In this document: positions 1 through 8,394 of the stretch, piece after piece
Layout of the letters: every line of letters begins with the position of its first letter
Numbering within the stretch: the first letter of the stretch is position 1
Notes under the pieces: generated by a model
What the model was told of the DNA's origin: nothing
The model's input: only the letters and a program-made list of their open reading frames with translations
Database searches by the model: none
Source: Chitinophaga pinensis
GTDB taxonomy: Bacteria > Bacteroidota > Bacteroidia > Chitinophagales > Chitinophagaceae
Length of the DNA stretch: 64,000 nt
Assembly (NCBI GenBank): GCA_902167325.1
Contig: LR632930.1
Span: 248,001-312,000 of the forward strand
Direction: 5' to 3'
Translations under genes and position numbers: made by a program

Positions 1-1170
1 GTAACGGGTACCCTGCCCGTCGTTCCAGCCATAGGGATTATAGTAATACGGGCTGTAGGGCGAATAATAGTAAGGGTAATAACCGCCATAACCGCCGTAC
101 ATGTAATTCCACCGGTTCCAGGGCTGGCTGCGTGAGGTGGTGTAATAGGCTTCCGCCGCCAGCATAAAGCCGCCGTTGGAGGTATTCACGATCTTACGGA
201 TGAAATAATCGTTGAAAGCTGCGTTGGTGGATGCATCGCCCTTGGCCTGCTGCTTCAGTTCAGGACTGAACACTACCTGCTTCTCGAACAGGCGCTGGTT
301 ATTGGCATAATCGAGGCGGAGGAGGTACATGCCTTCCACATTACCGCGCTTCTGTTTGTAATAGAACGCGGTTACGAGGGCCTGCTTGTCGGCATTATCC
401 AGCTTCAGCTTTACTTCGTCGAGCAGCAGGTTCTTCATTTCGAAGGGCACTGTCTCAAAAGCATCGGTTGTGGCGCGTTTCACGATCACGAAACCGTTGG
501 TAATATAATCCCGGCCGGCGCCCCTTTCCAGTTTGGTGAAAAACAGGTCGCCGTCGTTATTGAGATGGAAGTTATTCAGGAACTGCTTCTTGCCTTCCAT
601 GGGGAGGCCTACGCGGCTGTTGTTAATGAGGTTAAAGGAGCTGTCGTACAGGAAAGTATAGAAAACGTTGTTGTCTTCCTTATCCTGATTAATTTTGTAG
701 ATGAGGATGCGCCCTTTATCTTCCGAAGTTTCCACGGAGTATATCTTATTTTCCTTGGAATAGAAGCCGATGCGGGTAGAGTCTACCATTACGGGTGCTT
801 CGAGGAACTGTCCTTTCCCGTTTACACGGCCTACGAAGCTGTATACGGCATCTTTGCGCTGAAACTGGTAAATCATGTAGGCGAAGTCGGGATAAGACAC
901 GAAATCGACGCTAATGAGTTTTTTGGGGAGGAAGTCGAGCTTCACCCGGTCTACCAGCTGCATGCCGTTGTCGTATACGGAGATGTTGTAATCGCCGCGG
1001 TCCGCCTTATACACGAGAATATTGCCGGAAACTTTGCCCACGATTTCGAACTCGGTGGTCTTATAATCGTCCCTTTCCGGTTCGGAATAGGTGATTTTCT
1101 GGGCCATGGCAAGGGAAGCGCAGAGCATCAGCGCAAAAAAAGGAAGGATATGACGGAAGCGCATGGGCAT
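1..1170 (-). CDS. Secreted protein of unknown function (3' part missing)
   Basis: The reading frame starts at ATG 1170 (a second in-frame ATG lies at 1164) and stays open to the window edge, giving at least 390 residues without the C-terminus. The N-terminus is a clear Sec signal peptide: basic MPMRFRH, a hydrophobic stretch, then an ALA-type site (AMA before QK, residues 23-24). The mature part is rich in alternating hydrophobic/polar strands and has no motif I recognise. The last visible part is strikingly Tyr/Gly/Pro-rich (about residues 355-390, runs such as YYPYYYSPYSPYYYNPYGW), which looks like a disordered or surface-adhesive segment. It is transcribed divergently from the YfcH-type gene. 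I cannot assign a function; export to the periplasm or outer membrane is inferred from the signal peptide only. Confidence 0.75.
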   Translation of the reverse strand, partial: MPMRFRHILPFFALMLCASLAMAQKITYSEPERDDYKTTEFEIVGKVSGNILVYKADRGDYNISVYDNGMQLVDRVKLDFLPKKLISVDFVSYPDFAYMIYQFQRKDAVYSFVGRVNGKGQFLEAPVMVDSTRIGFYSKENKIYSVETSEDKGRILIYKINQDKEDNNVFYTFLYDSSFNLINNSRVGLPMEGKKQFLNNFHLNNDGDLFFTKLERGAGRDYITNGFVIVKRATTDAFETVPFEMKNLLLDEVKLKLDNADKQALVTAFYYKQKRGNVEGMYLLRLDYANNQRLFEKQVVFSPELKQQAKGDASTNAAFNDYFIRKIVNTSNGGFMLAAEAYYTTSRSQPWNRWNYMYGGYGGYYPYYYSPYSPYYYNPYGWNDGQGTRY

Positions 1171-1320
1171 AAGTTTAAGGTAATCTACAGGATAAACGCC
1201 TGATGCGGCGGTTTTAGCATAGATCCGGTTCAAACCTACATGAAAAATATCTTATTGCCAAGTGCAGGGAAGGGCCGGGATTTATTGCGTAAATTTACAA
1301 AGGAACAATCGGCTTTTAAC

Positions 1321-2244
1321 ATGATGGACACGGTATTAATTACAGGCGGCACCGGCATGATAGGCAGGGCATTAACAGACTTCCTGCTCGACAGGGGGTA
1401 TCGGGTAATCGTATATACGCGGGAGATGCGGGACTCCACCCATCCCAATCTCCGTTTTGCATTGTGGGACCCCGCCCGTAAAACGCTGGACACCACCGCT
1501 CTCCAGGAAGCCAACCAGATCGTACACCTTGCCGGGACCAATGTGGCTACCGGGCGGTGGACCGAATCCCGCAAGCAGGAGATCCTCGACAGCCGAGTAC
1601 AAAGCAGCCAGCTCCTTTTCGAACAGCTTTCCCACCTCCCCAATAAGGTCCGCACCATCATCAGCGCCTCTGCCACAGGCTTTTATGGCGAATTCGAAGG
1701 TACACCCTTCACCGAAACCGATCCTCCGGCACAGGATTACCTCGGTAAAACCTGCGTGGCCTGGGAAAACAGCGTCCGCCAGATGGAATCACTCGGCAAA
1801 AAGGTCATCATCCTCCGTACGGGCATCGTATTGTCCAACAAAGGCGGTGCGTTAAAAGAGTTTATACGCCCTGTAAAGCTCGGCTTTGCCACCGTTATGG
1901 GCAGCGGCCACCAGTTTATCTCCTGGATCCATCTGCAGGACCTTGTGCGCCTGTATTTCAATGCGCTGGCTAACGATCAGCTCAATGGCATATATAACGC
2001 AGTATCACCTTTCCCCGTTACCAACCAGGAGCTTGTGACGCAGCTGGCCCGGGCAGTGAAAGGTAAAAGTTTCATCACGGTCAATATCCCTGCTTTCGCA
2101 CTGAAGCTGGCGATGGGTGAAATGAGTGTGGAAGTGCTGAAAAGCGTGAAAGCCTCTTCCGCCAAAATCCAGACTACAGGCTTCCAGTTCTCCTACCCCC
2201 GCATCTCCGATGCACTGGCGCAGCTGGTGACTTCGGGCGATTAA
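1321..2244 (+). CDS. TIGR01777/YfcH-type NAD(P)-dependent epimerase (SDR39U1 family)
   Basis: A 307-residue extended short-chain dehydrogenase/reductase. The N-terminal Rossmann motif GGTGMIG is at residues 9-15, HLAGTN follows the third strand, SATGFYG is the active-site region, and the C-terminal segment (KIQTTGFQFSYPRISDAL) is the DUF1731 tail typical of the family. Length matches E. coli YfcH (about 297). The frame is open further upstream to 1240, but that extension (about 27 residues) is unlike the family, so the start is placed at ATG 1321 or 1324. Substrate is unknown for the family. It diverges from the secreted protein at 1-1170. A TAAATTTA sequence at 1290-1297 resembles the -7 promoter box but with A for the final G. 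Confidence 0.9.
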   Translation: MMDTVLITGGTGMIGRALTDFLLDRGYRVIVYTREMRDSTHPNLRFALWDPARKTLDTTALQEANQIVHLAGTNVATGRWTESRKQEILDSRVQSSQLLFEQLSHLPNKVRTIISASATGFYGEFEGTPFTETDPPAQDYLGKTCVAWENSVRQMESLGKKVIILRTGIVLSNKGGALKEFIRPVKLGFATVMGSGHQFISWIHLQDLVRLYFNALANDQLNGIYNAVSPFPVTNQELVTQLARAVKGKSFITVNIPAFALKLAMGEMSVEVLKSVKASSAKIQTTGFQFSYPRISDALAQLVTSGD

Positions 2245-2248
2245 TGCC

Positions 2249-3544
2249 TTAAATACCAAGGGCGGTGCGTAAAGCACGTGCCTTCAGGAGGCACTCCTCC
2301 CACTCTTTTTCAGGGTTGCTGTAAAAGGTAATGGCCGATCCTGTCTGAAAGGAAATGTAATGGTTGTCTGCATTATAGAGGATGCTGCGGATCACCACAT
2401 TGAAGTCGAAATCCCCTTCGGGTGTAATATAACCCACCGCGCCGGAGAACAATCCTCTCCGTGTTTGCTCATATTGTTCAATCAGCTGCATCACTTTCAC
2501 CTTGGGCGCCCCGGTCATGGAGCCCATGGGGAAGGCGTTCTTAATAGCGTCGGTGAAGTGAAAAGCGGGATCAAGTGTAGCAGTAACGGTAGATATCATA
2601 TGATGTACCTGTGGGAAACTGTAGATCCCGAATAGCTCAGACACGTGTACGCTGCCGCGCACTGCAGTACGGGAAAGGTCGTTCCGCACAAGGTCTACCA
2701 CCATTACATTCTCAGATTGTTCCTTCGGACTGTTGCGTAGTGCCTGCAGGAGCGCTTCATCTTCTTCCGGGCTGGCGGCGCGGCGGATGGTGCCTTTGAT
2801 AGGCTGGGAAGTGAGGTTACTCCCTTCTTTCCGGAGAAAGCGTTCGGGACTGGAGCAGGCCAGGTAGCGGGAGCCGCGGCGGTAATAAGCGGCAAAGGGG
2901 GCAGGACTTAACCCGTTGAGCCGCAGGAATATGGCTGCCGGTTCAGGAAGCCGGGCCAGGGCGTATTGCTCCCGGCAGAAATTGATCTCGTAACAGTCTC
3001 CTTTGCGGATATGTTCCTGCAGGGCACGCACTGCACTCAGGTACTCCGCCCGCTGGATGCGCGCCTGCGATACAAAGGGCGGCGGAGCGGCGGGAACGAT
3101 GCGTGGCTGTGTAATAAGATCGGAGTAAATGTCCCGTGCTTCTTTTTCGCTGATGTTTTCCCCGGAAATCTCCAGTGCTTCAGCCGTAAGGCGGAGCAGG
3201 TATCTGGGCCTGAAAAAGGAAAGATCGGGGAAACCGATACCATCGGGGCGATGGCTTTCGAGTTTTTCAGTTTCGTTCTTGAGATCGTAGGCGAGGTGCC
3301 CGAAGAGCCAGCCGGGGTTTTCGTCGTGAAAACAGCGCAGTTTCTCAAACGCAGCGCCCGCGGGGCATTCCAGCGTTTCAACAGCATCTGCAGCGAGGAG
3401 GGCTTCAGCGCGGGAGCCGGCCAGGCGGTAATTATTGTTGTCCAAAAAACAACAAATGTTGAACCGGTTGCCCCAGCTCAACATTTGCTGTTTAATTGCG
3501 CTTATATCTTTAACAGGAAAACTGTATGATAGCACGTTTATCAA
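2249..3544 (-). CDS. pabB: Aminodeoxychorismate synthase component I (chorismate-binding, PabB)
   Basis: Converts chorismate with ammonia (from a PabA-type glutaminase) to 4-amino-4-deoxychorismate, the first step to p-aminobenzoate and folate. The chorismate-binding fold shows PIKGTIRR at about residues 248-255, GSMTGAPK at 341-348 and TGSAITFYSNPEKEWEEC near the C-terminus. The Lys in PIKGT is the residue that separates PabB from anthranilate synthase TrpE (PIAGT), so PabB is preferred. About 431 residues, usual for the family. The frame begins at TTG 3544, directly abutting the stop codon of the acidic protein; GTG at 3535 is an alternative start. Family-like sequence before the first internal ATG (3484) argues against starting there. 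Probably translationally coupled to the upstream gene. No pabA or pabC is adjacent. Confidence 0.92.
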   Translation of the reverse strand: MINVLSYSFPVKDISAIKQQMLSWGNRFNICCFLDNNNYRLAGSRAEALLAADAVETLECPAGAAFEKLRCFHDENPGWLFGHLAYDLKNETEKLESHRPDGIGFPDLSFFRPRYLLRLTAEALEISGENISEKEARDIYSDLITQPRIVPAAPPPFVSQARIQRAEYLSAVRALQEHIRKGDCYEINFCREQYALARLPEPAAIFLRLNGLSPAPFAAYYRRGSRYLACSSPERFLRKEGSNLTSQPIKGTIRRAASPEEDEALLQALRNSPKEQSENVMVVDLVRNDLSRTAVRGSVHVSELFGIYSFPQVHHMISTVTATLDPAFHFTDAIKNAFPMGSMTGAPKVKVMQLIEQYEQTRRGLFSGAVGYITPEGDFDFNVVIRSILYNADNHYISFQTGSAITFYSNPEKEWEECLLKARALRTALGI

Positions 3545-4075
3545 TTAGAAATCATCATCGTCATCATCAAAACGGTCGTTGAACATATCCATGTCCTTAA
3601 ACTCATCATCGATGCTCAGATCGTCGTCATCATCAGCACTTTTCTTGGAAGGACGGCCACGTTTGCTTTTAGGCTTCGGCATGTCAAATTCTTCGAAGTC
3701 CGGATCATAATCTTCGTCCTCTCCTTTTTCCCATGCATCATCGTCGTCATCTCCACCGTCTTCGTCATCCTCATCTTCATCGTCGTCATCTTTCTTACGG
3801 CTGCCGGATTTGGCGGGTTTACGTCCTTTCTTGGGAGCGTCGTCATCCTCCTCATCGTCATCATCATCGTCGTCGTCTTCCTTCTTCGACTTTGCCGTAA
3901 GCTTATCTGATTTTTTAGATGCAGCAGACTTACGGGGAGATTCCTCCTCATCCTCATCGTCATCCTCGTCTACTTCCTTCTTAGTCTTGGCTGCGGCTTT
4001 CTTTTCAGAGGCTTTGTCAGTCTGAGGCGAAGTAGTCTTTTTAGTCTCTTTCTCTTTATCAGATTTTGATTTCAT
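3545..4075 (-). CDS. Extremely acidic low-complexity protein with AT-hook-like motifs
   Basis: A 176-residue protein built almost entirely of Asp, Glu, Lys, Ser and Ala. Lysine-rich blocks (residues 1-33, 51-66, 81-95, 134-146) alternate with Asp/Glu runs (36-45, 67-79, 96-113, 148-153 and a final DDDDDDF). RGRP within KSKRGRPSKK (139-142) matches the AT-hook core, and KKGRKPAK (82-89) is a weaker version. It has no signal peptide or membrane segment, so it should be cytoplasmic and intrinsically disordered. Function unknown; DNA binding through the AT-hooks is inference. It lies between purA (97 bp upstream) and pabB, which starts at its stop codon. The gap to purA is A-rich on the coding strand. 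The coding assignment rests on uniform codon use, a methionine start and a sensible stop, because low complexity makes homology unreliable. Confidence 0.75.
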   Translation of the reverse strand: MKSKSDKEKETKKTTSPQTDKASEKKAAAKTKKEVDEDDDEDEEESPRKSAASKKSDKLTAKSKKEDDDDDDDDEEDDDAPKKGRKPAKSGSRKKDDDDEDEDDEDGGDDDDDAWEKGEDEDYDPDFEEFDMPKPKSKRGRPSKKSADDDDDLSIDDEFKDMDMFNDRFDDDDDDF

Positions 4076-4172
4076 AATGGTACGTTACAATTAGATTCTA
4101 AGGGTAAAGTTTTAACAGTTTTTTTTATTCGCCAAATTTTTTTTTGACTGTTTTTTTCGTACTTTTTTGTCT

Positions 4173-5435
4173 TTATTTCTCCAATATCTGATCTCTTCCA
4201 GGGCCATTGGACACGTACTGCACAGGCACCTTCAGATAGTCTTCCACAAAAGATAAGAATTTTTTCATTTCCAAAGGTAAAGCGTCGTAACGTTCACTTT
4301 TTGCAGTAGGTTCAGACCAGCCTGCGAAGCTTTCCAGTACCGGCTCGATGGCAGCACCACAGATGTTATAGGGCATTTCCCGTGTGGTTTGACCATCAAT
4401 GGTATACGCCGTGCAGGCACTTACCGTATCAAATTCGTCCAGCACATCACATTTGGTCATTACCAGCTGGGTAACACCGCTGAGCATACAGGTGTAGTCG
4501 AGCGCAACCAGGTCGATCCAGCCGGTGCGGCGGGGACGGCCCGTGGTGGCACCAAATTCACTTCCTGCCACGCGCAGCCTTTCCCCTGTTTCATCTTCCA
4601 GCTCGGTAGGGAACGGACCACCACCCACACGGGTGCAGTACGCTTTCGTAACACCGATCACCTCTGCGATCCATTTAGGCGCTAAACCGAGGCCGGTGCA
4701 AACGCCGGCGGAAATGGTATTGGAAGAAGTCACAAAGGGGTATGTACCAAAGTCCACATCGAGCATACTGCCCTGTGCACCTTCGGCCAGTACCTTTTTC
4801 CCGGCTTTCAGGTAACCATTCAGCCAGTATTCTCCATTAACAATATTCATTTTTGACAGGAACTCCACCGCTTCCCAGAATTCATTCTCCCATTCTGCGA
4901 TGTCTTCACTGAAATTATAATTGGCAAGCAACTGCAGATGTTTGGCCTTCAGCTTCTCGTATTGCTGACGGAAGTCCTTGCTGAGCACATCCCCAACACG
5001 AAGACCGTTCCTGCCCGTTTTGTCCATATAAGCCGGCCCGATCCCTTTCAGGGTAGAACCGATCTTTTCCTGGCCTTTAGAAAGCTCGGAAGCTTTATCT
5101 AACGCGCGGTGGGTTGGAACGATGATATGTGTTTTTTCCGCAATAAAGAGGTTTTTAGACAGGTCGATGCCTAAATCCGCCACTTTCTGGCACTCTTTAC
5201 GGAAAGTCACCGGGTCCAGCACTACCCCGTTACCGATCAGGTTCAGGGTATTACCGTGAAATACGCCGGAGGGGATTGTATGCAACACCACTTTCTGGCC
5301 ATTGACATACAGCGTATGGCCCGCGTTCGGGCCGCCCTGGAAGCGTGCGATGATATCATATTTACCGGCAAAGTAATCTACGATCTTGCCTTTGCCTTCA
5401 TCGCCCCATTGCAGCCCCAGCAGAACATCTACCAT
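4173..5435 (-). CDS. purA: Adenylosuccinate synthetase
   Basis: Makes adenylosuccinate from IMP, aspartate and GTP, the first committed step from IMP to AMP, in the cytoplasm. The P-loop signature GLQWGDEGKGK is at residues 7-17, followed by QGGPNAGHTLYV, GIGPAYMDKTGRNGLRVGD, GTYPFVTSSNT, the substrate loop GATTGRPRRTGWID and the C-terminal GPGRDQI. At 420 residues it is full length. ATG 5435 fits the family N-terminus exactly. Leftward transcription continues into the acidic protein after 97 bp. A TAnnTTTG promoter box lies at 5469-5476 on the same strand, about 35 bp before the start codon. Confidence 0.98.
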   Translation of the reverse strand: MVDVLLGLQWGDEGKGKIVDYFAGKYDIIARFQGGPNAGHTLYVNGQKVVLHTIPSGVFHGNTLNLIGNGVVLDPVTFRKECQKVADLGIDLSKNLFIAEKTHIIVPTHRALDKASELSKGQEKIGSTLKGIGPAYMDKTGRNGLRVGDVLSKDFRQQYEKLKAKHLQLLANYNFSEDIAEWENEFWEAVEFLSKMNIVNGEYWLNGYLKAGKKVLAEGAQGSMLDVDFGTYPFVTSSNTISAGVCTGLGLAPKWIAEVIGVTKAYCTRVGGGPFPTELEDETGERLRVAGSEFGATTGRPRRTGWIDLVALDYTCMLSGVTQLVMTKCDVLDEFDTVSACTAYTIDGQTTREMPYNICGAAIEPVLESFAGWSEPTAKSERYDALPLEMKKFLSFVEDYLKVPVQYVSNGPGRDQILEK

Positions 5436-5468
5436 TGTTGAAAAGTTAATTATTGTTTAAAGAAGTGG

Positions 5469-5476
5469 CAAAAATA
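5469..5476 (-). promoter_or_regulatory. Candidate -7 box of purA promoter
   Basis: On the minus strand this octamer reads TATTTTTG, an exact match to the Bacteroidota -7 consensus TAnnTTTG, about 33 bp before the purA ATG. I see no good TTTG-type -33 element at the usual 19-21 bp spacing, so the call rests on one box and position. Confidence 0.4.
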
Positions 5477-5513
5477 AGGCGATTGATTGAAAATGCAGAG
5501 AAATAAAAATATT

Positions 5514-7760
5514 CTAATCTTCCAGCCGGTTGATGCTCTGTATCCCGTCCAGCCCCTTCAGCCGGTTCACCAGCTCTTCCAGCTCATCTTTATCATGCAC
5601 AAAAACCTTGATCAGCCCCTCAAACAGCCCTTCTTTAGACTCAATGGTAAGCCCGGCAATGTTGATCTTCAGCTCTCCGGAGATGATATTGGTGATCTTG
5701 TGGATCACCCCCACATCATCCATCCCCACGATCTTAAGACCCGTCAGGAAGGAAATCTCCCGGTTTTTCACCCACTTCGTTTTCACTACACGATGCCCGT
5801 AGTGCGCCAACAGCTGTGCAGCGTTGGGACAGTTGGTCCGGTGGATCTTCAGCCCCTCACTGGCGGTTACAAAGCCAAACACGTCATCTCCCGGGATGGG
5901 ACGGCAGCAGTTGGCCAGCTTATAGGCAATCTTATCGGAGCTTTCCCCGAAAATGATCAGCTCAGCGTCTTTCTTGTTTGACTCCTTCTCCCTTGATTTG
6001 TGATGTTCTTCAGGGTGCACCACTTCCACAGGCTTCACCGGCTTGGGTGGCTCCAGCTTATCGCCCAGTACGTTAAACTGCTTCAGCTCGCGCAGGTCGA
6101 TGTTTTTTACTGCCACCTGGTAGTAGAGGTCCAGCGGCGAAGGTTGTTTATAGAACTGCACCAGTTCATTGATGTTATACTGGCTGGCACTGGCCTTCAT
6201 ATGGTCCAGCTTACGGTGCAGGATATCTTTCCCGTCCATGGCCACTTTCCGCTTCTCTTCCTTCAGCGCATCCTTGATCTTGCCTTTGGCCTTGGCCGTA
6301 AGCACGATGTTCAGCCAGTCTTCAGACGGCTTCTGCTTATTGGAGGTGATGATCTCCACCTGGTCGCCACTTCGGAGCTTGTGACTGAGCGGCACCAGTT
6401 TATAGTTAACCTTGGCGCCAATACACTTGTTACCCACCGCTGAGTGGATGGAATAGGCGAAATCCAGGGCTGTGGAACTCACGGGCAGGATCTTCAGGTC
6501 CCCTTTCGGGGTATAGACATAGATCTCTTCCGTAAACAGGTTGCTCTTGAAATCGGCCAGGAAATCGAGGGTATTCGTATCCGGACTGCTCAGGATCTCC
6601 CGGATCTGGGAGAACCATTGCTCGAATTTGGACTCCTGTACGTTGGAATTACCTTCCTTATAGCGCCAGTGGGCGGCCACGCCTTTCTCGGCATAGTCGT
6701 TCATCCGCTTCGACCGGATCTGCACTTCCACCCACTTCCCGTTGGGACCCATCACCGTTACGTGCAGGGCCTCATAGCCGTTCCCCTTGGGGTTGGAGAG
6801 CCAGTCGCGGGTACGTTCAGGGCTGGGGTGGTAAAAATCTGTAATGATGGAATATACCTTCCAGCAATCGGCCTTTTCCTTTTCCACGGCAGAATCGAGG
6901 ATAATGCGGATAGCAAAGAGGTCATACACTTCCTCAAACTGGACACCTTTGGTCTTAATCTTGTTCCAGATGGAGTGGATCGACTTGGGGCGGCCGTATA
7001 TCTCAAATTGGAAGCCTTCTTCCTGAAGCACTTCCTTGATCGGTTTAATGAATTCGTTTATATAGCGGGTGCGTTCGCGCTTGGTTTCCTTCAGGCGGCG
7101 GGCTATTTCGCGGTAGTGGTCCTGCTCGGTGTACTTCATGGCGAGATCTTCCAGCTCGGACTTAATATTGTACAACCCGAGGCGGTGCGCCAGCGGAGCA
7201 TAGATAAACACCGTTTCCGATGCGATCTTCAGCTGTTTTTCCCGGCTCATGGAATCGAGGGTACGCATATTGTGCAGCCGGTCGGCCAGCTTGATGAGGA
7301 TCACCCGAGGGTCGTCTGCCAGGGTAAGGAGGATTTTCTTGAAATTCTCCGCCTGCATGGTGCTGGTATTGGAATCGATGACCGTAGATATCTTGGTAAG
7401 GCCATCCACGATATGGGCGATCTCGGTACCAAACTCGCGCTCCACATCTTCCAGGGTTACTTCGGTATCTTCCACGGTATCGTGCAGGAGGGCACAAATG
7501 GCGGAGCGAACACCCAGTCCTATTTCTTCCACGGTAATTTGCGCAACGGCAAGGGGATGGAGGATGTAGGGTTCCCCGGATTTACGCCGCATATCCTTAT
7601 GGGCGTCAGCTGCTATTTCGAAGGCGGTACGTACCAGCTCCCGGTCGCCTTTTTTGAGGCGGGGCTTCAGGGCACGTAAAAGGGCGCGGTAATGGCGGAC
7701 GATCTCCTTTTTTTCCTGTTCTTCGTCGAGATTATATTTTTGTACAGTCACTGTATCCAT
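5514..7760 (-). CDS. rel: Bifunctional (p)ppGpp synthetase/hydrolase (long RSH, Rel/SpoT)
   Basis: A 748-residue long RelA/SpoT homologue that makes and degrades (p)ppGpp in the stringent response. The start is ATG 7760; 11 further in-frame codons upstream look non-coding. The N-terminal HD hydrolase has HDTVEDT at about 93-99 and RLHNMRT, both intact, so hydrolysis is expected. The synthetase domain has the GRPKSIHSIWNK stretch, the YDLFAIR motif and EVQIRSKRMNDYAEKGVAAHW. TGS (about 390-455, EIYVYTPKGD) and a C-terminal ACT domain (about 670-748) follow. With both catalytic halves present it is likely the main RSH of the cell. It is divergent from tRNA-Leu, with a 23-bp palindrome between them. 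Confidence 0.95.
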   Translation of the reverse strand: MDTVTVQKYNLDEEQEKKEIVRHYRALLRALKPRLKKGDRELVRTAFEIAADAHKDMRRKSGEPYILHPLAVAQITVEEIGLGVRSAICALLHDTVEDTEVTLEDVEREFGTEIAHIVDGLTKISTVIDSNTSTMQAENFKKILLTLADDPRVILIKLADRLHNMRTLDSMSREKQLKIASETVFIYAPLAHRLGLYNIKSELEDLAMKYTEQDHYREIARRLKETKRERTRYINEFIKPIKEVLQEEGFQFEIYGRPKSIHSIWNKIKTKGVQFEEVYDLFAIRIILDSAVEKEKADCWKVYSIITDFYHPSPERTRDWLSNPKGNGYEALHVTVMGPNGKWVEVQIRSKRMNDYAEKGVAAHWRYKEGNSNVQESKFEQWFSQIREILSSPDTNTLDFLADFKSNLFTEEIYVYTPKGDLKILPVSSTALDFAYSIHSAVGNKCIGAKVNYKLVPLSHKLRSGDQVEIITSNKQKPSEDWLNIVLTAKAKGKIKDALKEEKRKVAMDGKDILHRKLDHMKASASQYNINELVQFYKQPSPLDLYYQVAVKNIDLRELKQFNVLGDKLEPPKPVKPVEVVHPEEHHKSREKESNKKDAELIIFGESSDKIAYKLANCCRPIPGDDVFGFVTASEGLKIHRTNCPNAAQLLAHYGHRVVKTKWVKNREISFLTGLKIVGMDDVGVIHKITNIISGELKINIAGLTIESKEGLFEGLIKVFVHDKDELEELVNRLKGLDGIQSINRLED

Positions 7761-7860
7761 GCTAAGCGTAAAAGTACAAAAAGGAGACCACACGGGTATA
7801 TGCTGCCATAGCGGCAGGTAAAATTATCTACCCCGCTTTTTTCTAAAACAAGACAAGTAC

Positions 7861-7883
7861 AAAATATTGATAATCAATATTTT
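7861..7883. promoter_or_regulatory. Perfect 23-bp palindrome between rel and tRNA-Leu
   Basis: Arms AAAATATTGAT and ATCAATATTTT are exact inverted copies around a single central A. It lies 100 bp upstream of the rel start and 78 bp upstream of the tRNA-Leu 5' end. The size and symmetry suit a dimeric regulator; the AT-richness and lack of a T-run make it a poor terminator. No known operator is recognised. Confidence 0.45.
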
Positions 7884-7938
7884 AACATTCCACTTGTCTT
7901 CCCCGGTATCCATAATTTTTATAATTCCTAAAAAAGAA

Positions 7939-7946
7939 TACCTTTG
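7939..7946 (+). promoter_or_regulatory. Candidate -7 box of tRNA-Leu promoter
   Basis: TACCTTTG is an exact match to TAnnTTTG and ends 14 bp before the mature tRNA 5' end, as expected for a tRNA promoter with a short leader. No convincing -33 TTTG element is visible at 19-21 bp upstream. Confidence 0.5.
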
Positions 7947-7960
7947 CATCCTTCGAAAAA

Positions 7961-8042
7961 GCGGATGTGGTGAAATTGGTAGACACGCCAGACTTAGGAT
8001 CTGGTGCCGCGAGGTATGTAGGTTCGAGTCCTATCATCCGCA
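7961..8042 (+). tRNA. tRNA-Leu (anticodon UAG)
   Basis: A complete class II tRNA. The acceptor stem GCGGATG pairs with CATCCGC (8035-8041), and the discriminator is A8042. The anticodon stem CCAGA/TCTGG encloses loop CTTAGGA with anticodon TAG, reading CUA and other CUN leucine codons. A long variable arm follows, then a T arm with TTCGAGT. CCA is not encoded: the bases after the discriminator are CGATT. This is the only intact tRNA at the locus. The downstream 144-bp repeats copy it from position 7982 onward but lack the D stem. Confidence 0.97.
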
Positions 8043-8047
8043 CGATT

Positions 8048-8085
8048 AAAGGGAATACTGTAAAAGGTGTTCCCTTTTTGTTTTT
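8048..8085 (+). terminator. Terminator of tRNA-Leu, repeated with the array
   Basis: Stem AAAGGGAATAC (8048-8058) pairs with GTGTTCCCTTT (8067-8077) with one G-U pair and an 8-nt loop, followed by TTGTTTTT. It is a standard intrinsic terminator five bases after the tRNA discriminator. Exact copies recur in each unit, with hairpins at about 8192-8221, 8336-8365 and 8480-8509. Any transcript passing the first would therefore meet three more. Confidence 0.85.
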
Positions 8086-8106
8086 CCAAGGCTTTACACA
8101 ATTGAT

Positions 8107-8186
8107 GCGGCTGCAATTTGATTCTGACACGCCAGACTTAGGATCTGGTGCCGCGAGGTATGTAGGTTCGAGTCCTATCATCCGCA
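8107..8186 (+). pseudogene. tRNA-Leu pseudo-copy 1
   Basis: From 8126 the sequence equals the real tRNA from 7982 to its discriminator. The preceding GCGGCTG (8107-8113) matches the acceptor strand GCGGATG at 6 of 7 positions and could pair with the copied CATCCGC with one mismatch. The intervening stretch is 2 nt short and cannot form a D stem (ATT facing CAC), so this should not be a functional tRNA. Confidence 0.75.
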
Positions 8187-8250
8187 CGATTAAAGGGAAT
8201 ACTGTAAAAGGTGTTCCCTTTTTGTTTTTCCAAGGCTTTACACAATTGAT

Positions 8251-8330
8251 GCGGCTGCAATTTGATTCTGACACGCCAGACTTAGGATCTGGTGCCGCGA
8301 GGTATGTAGGTTCGAGTCCTATCATCCGCA
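8251..8330 (+). pseudogene. tRNA-Leu pseudo-copy 2
   Basis: Same structure as the copy at 8107-8186, shifted by exactly 144 bp, with no difference seen. The anticodon arm, variable arm and T arm are intact, the acceptor 5' strand is degenerate and the D stem is absent. Confidence 0.75.
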
Positions 8331-8394
8331 CGATTAAAGGGAATACTGTAAAAGGTGTTCCCTTTTTGTTTTTCCAAGGCTTTACACAATTGAT

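Noticed and set aside
3616..4025. Alternative frames within the Asp-rich gene on both strands (poly-Met and poly-Ser products)
   Set aside because: They arise from GAT/GAC codon repeats read in other frames; only the minus-strand Asp/Lys frame has a sensible start, stop and junction with pabB.
4114..4152. Possible hairpin terminator AACAGT...ACTGTT with T-runs between purA and the acidic protein
   Set aside because: The T-runs favour the plus strand, but both flanking genes are on the minus strand, and the 27-nt loop is large. It looks like AT-rich leader.
6444..7679. 411-codon plus-strand frame opposite rel
   Set aside because: It is antisense to a fully conserved Rel protein and encodes no recognisable motif; it is a shadow of the codon pattern on the other strand.
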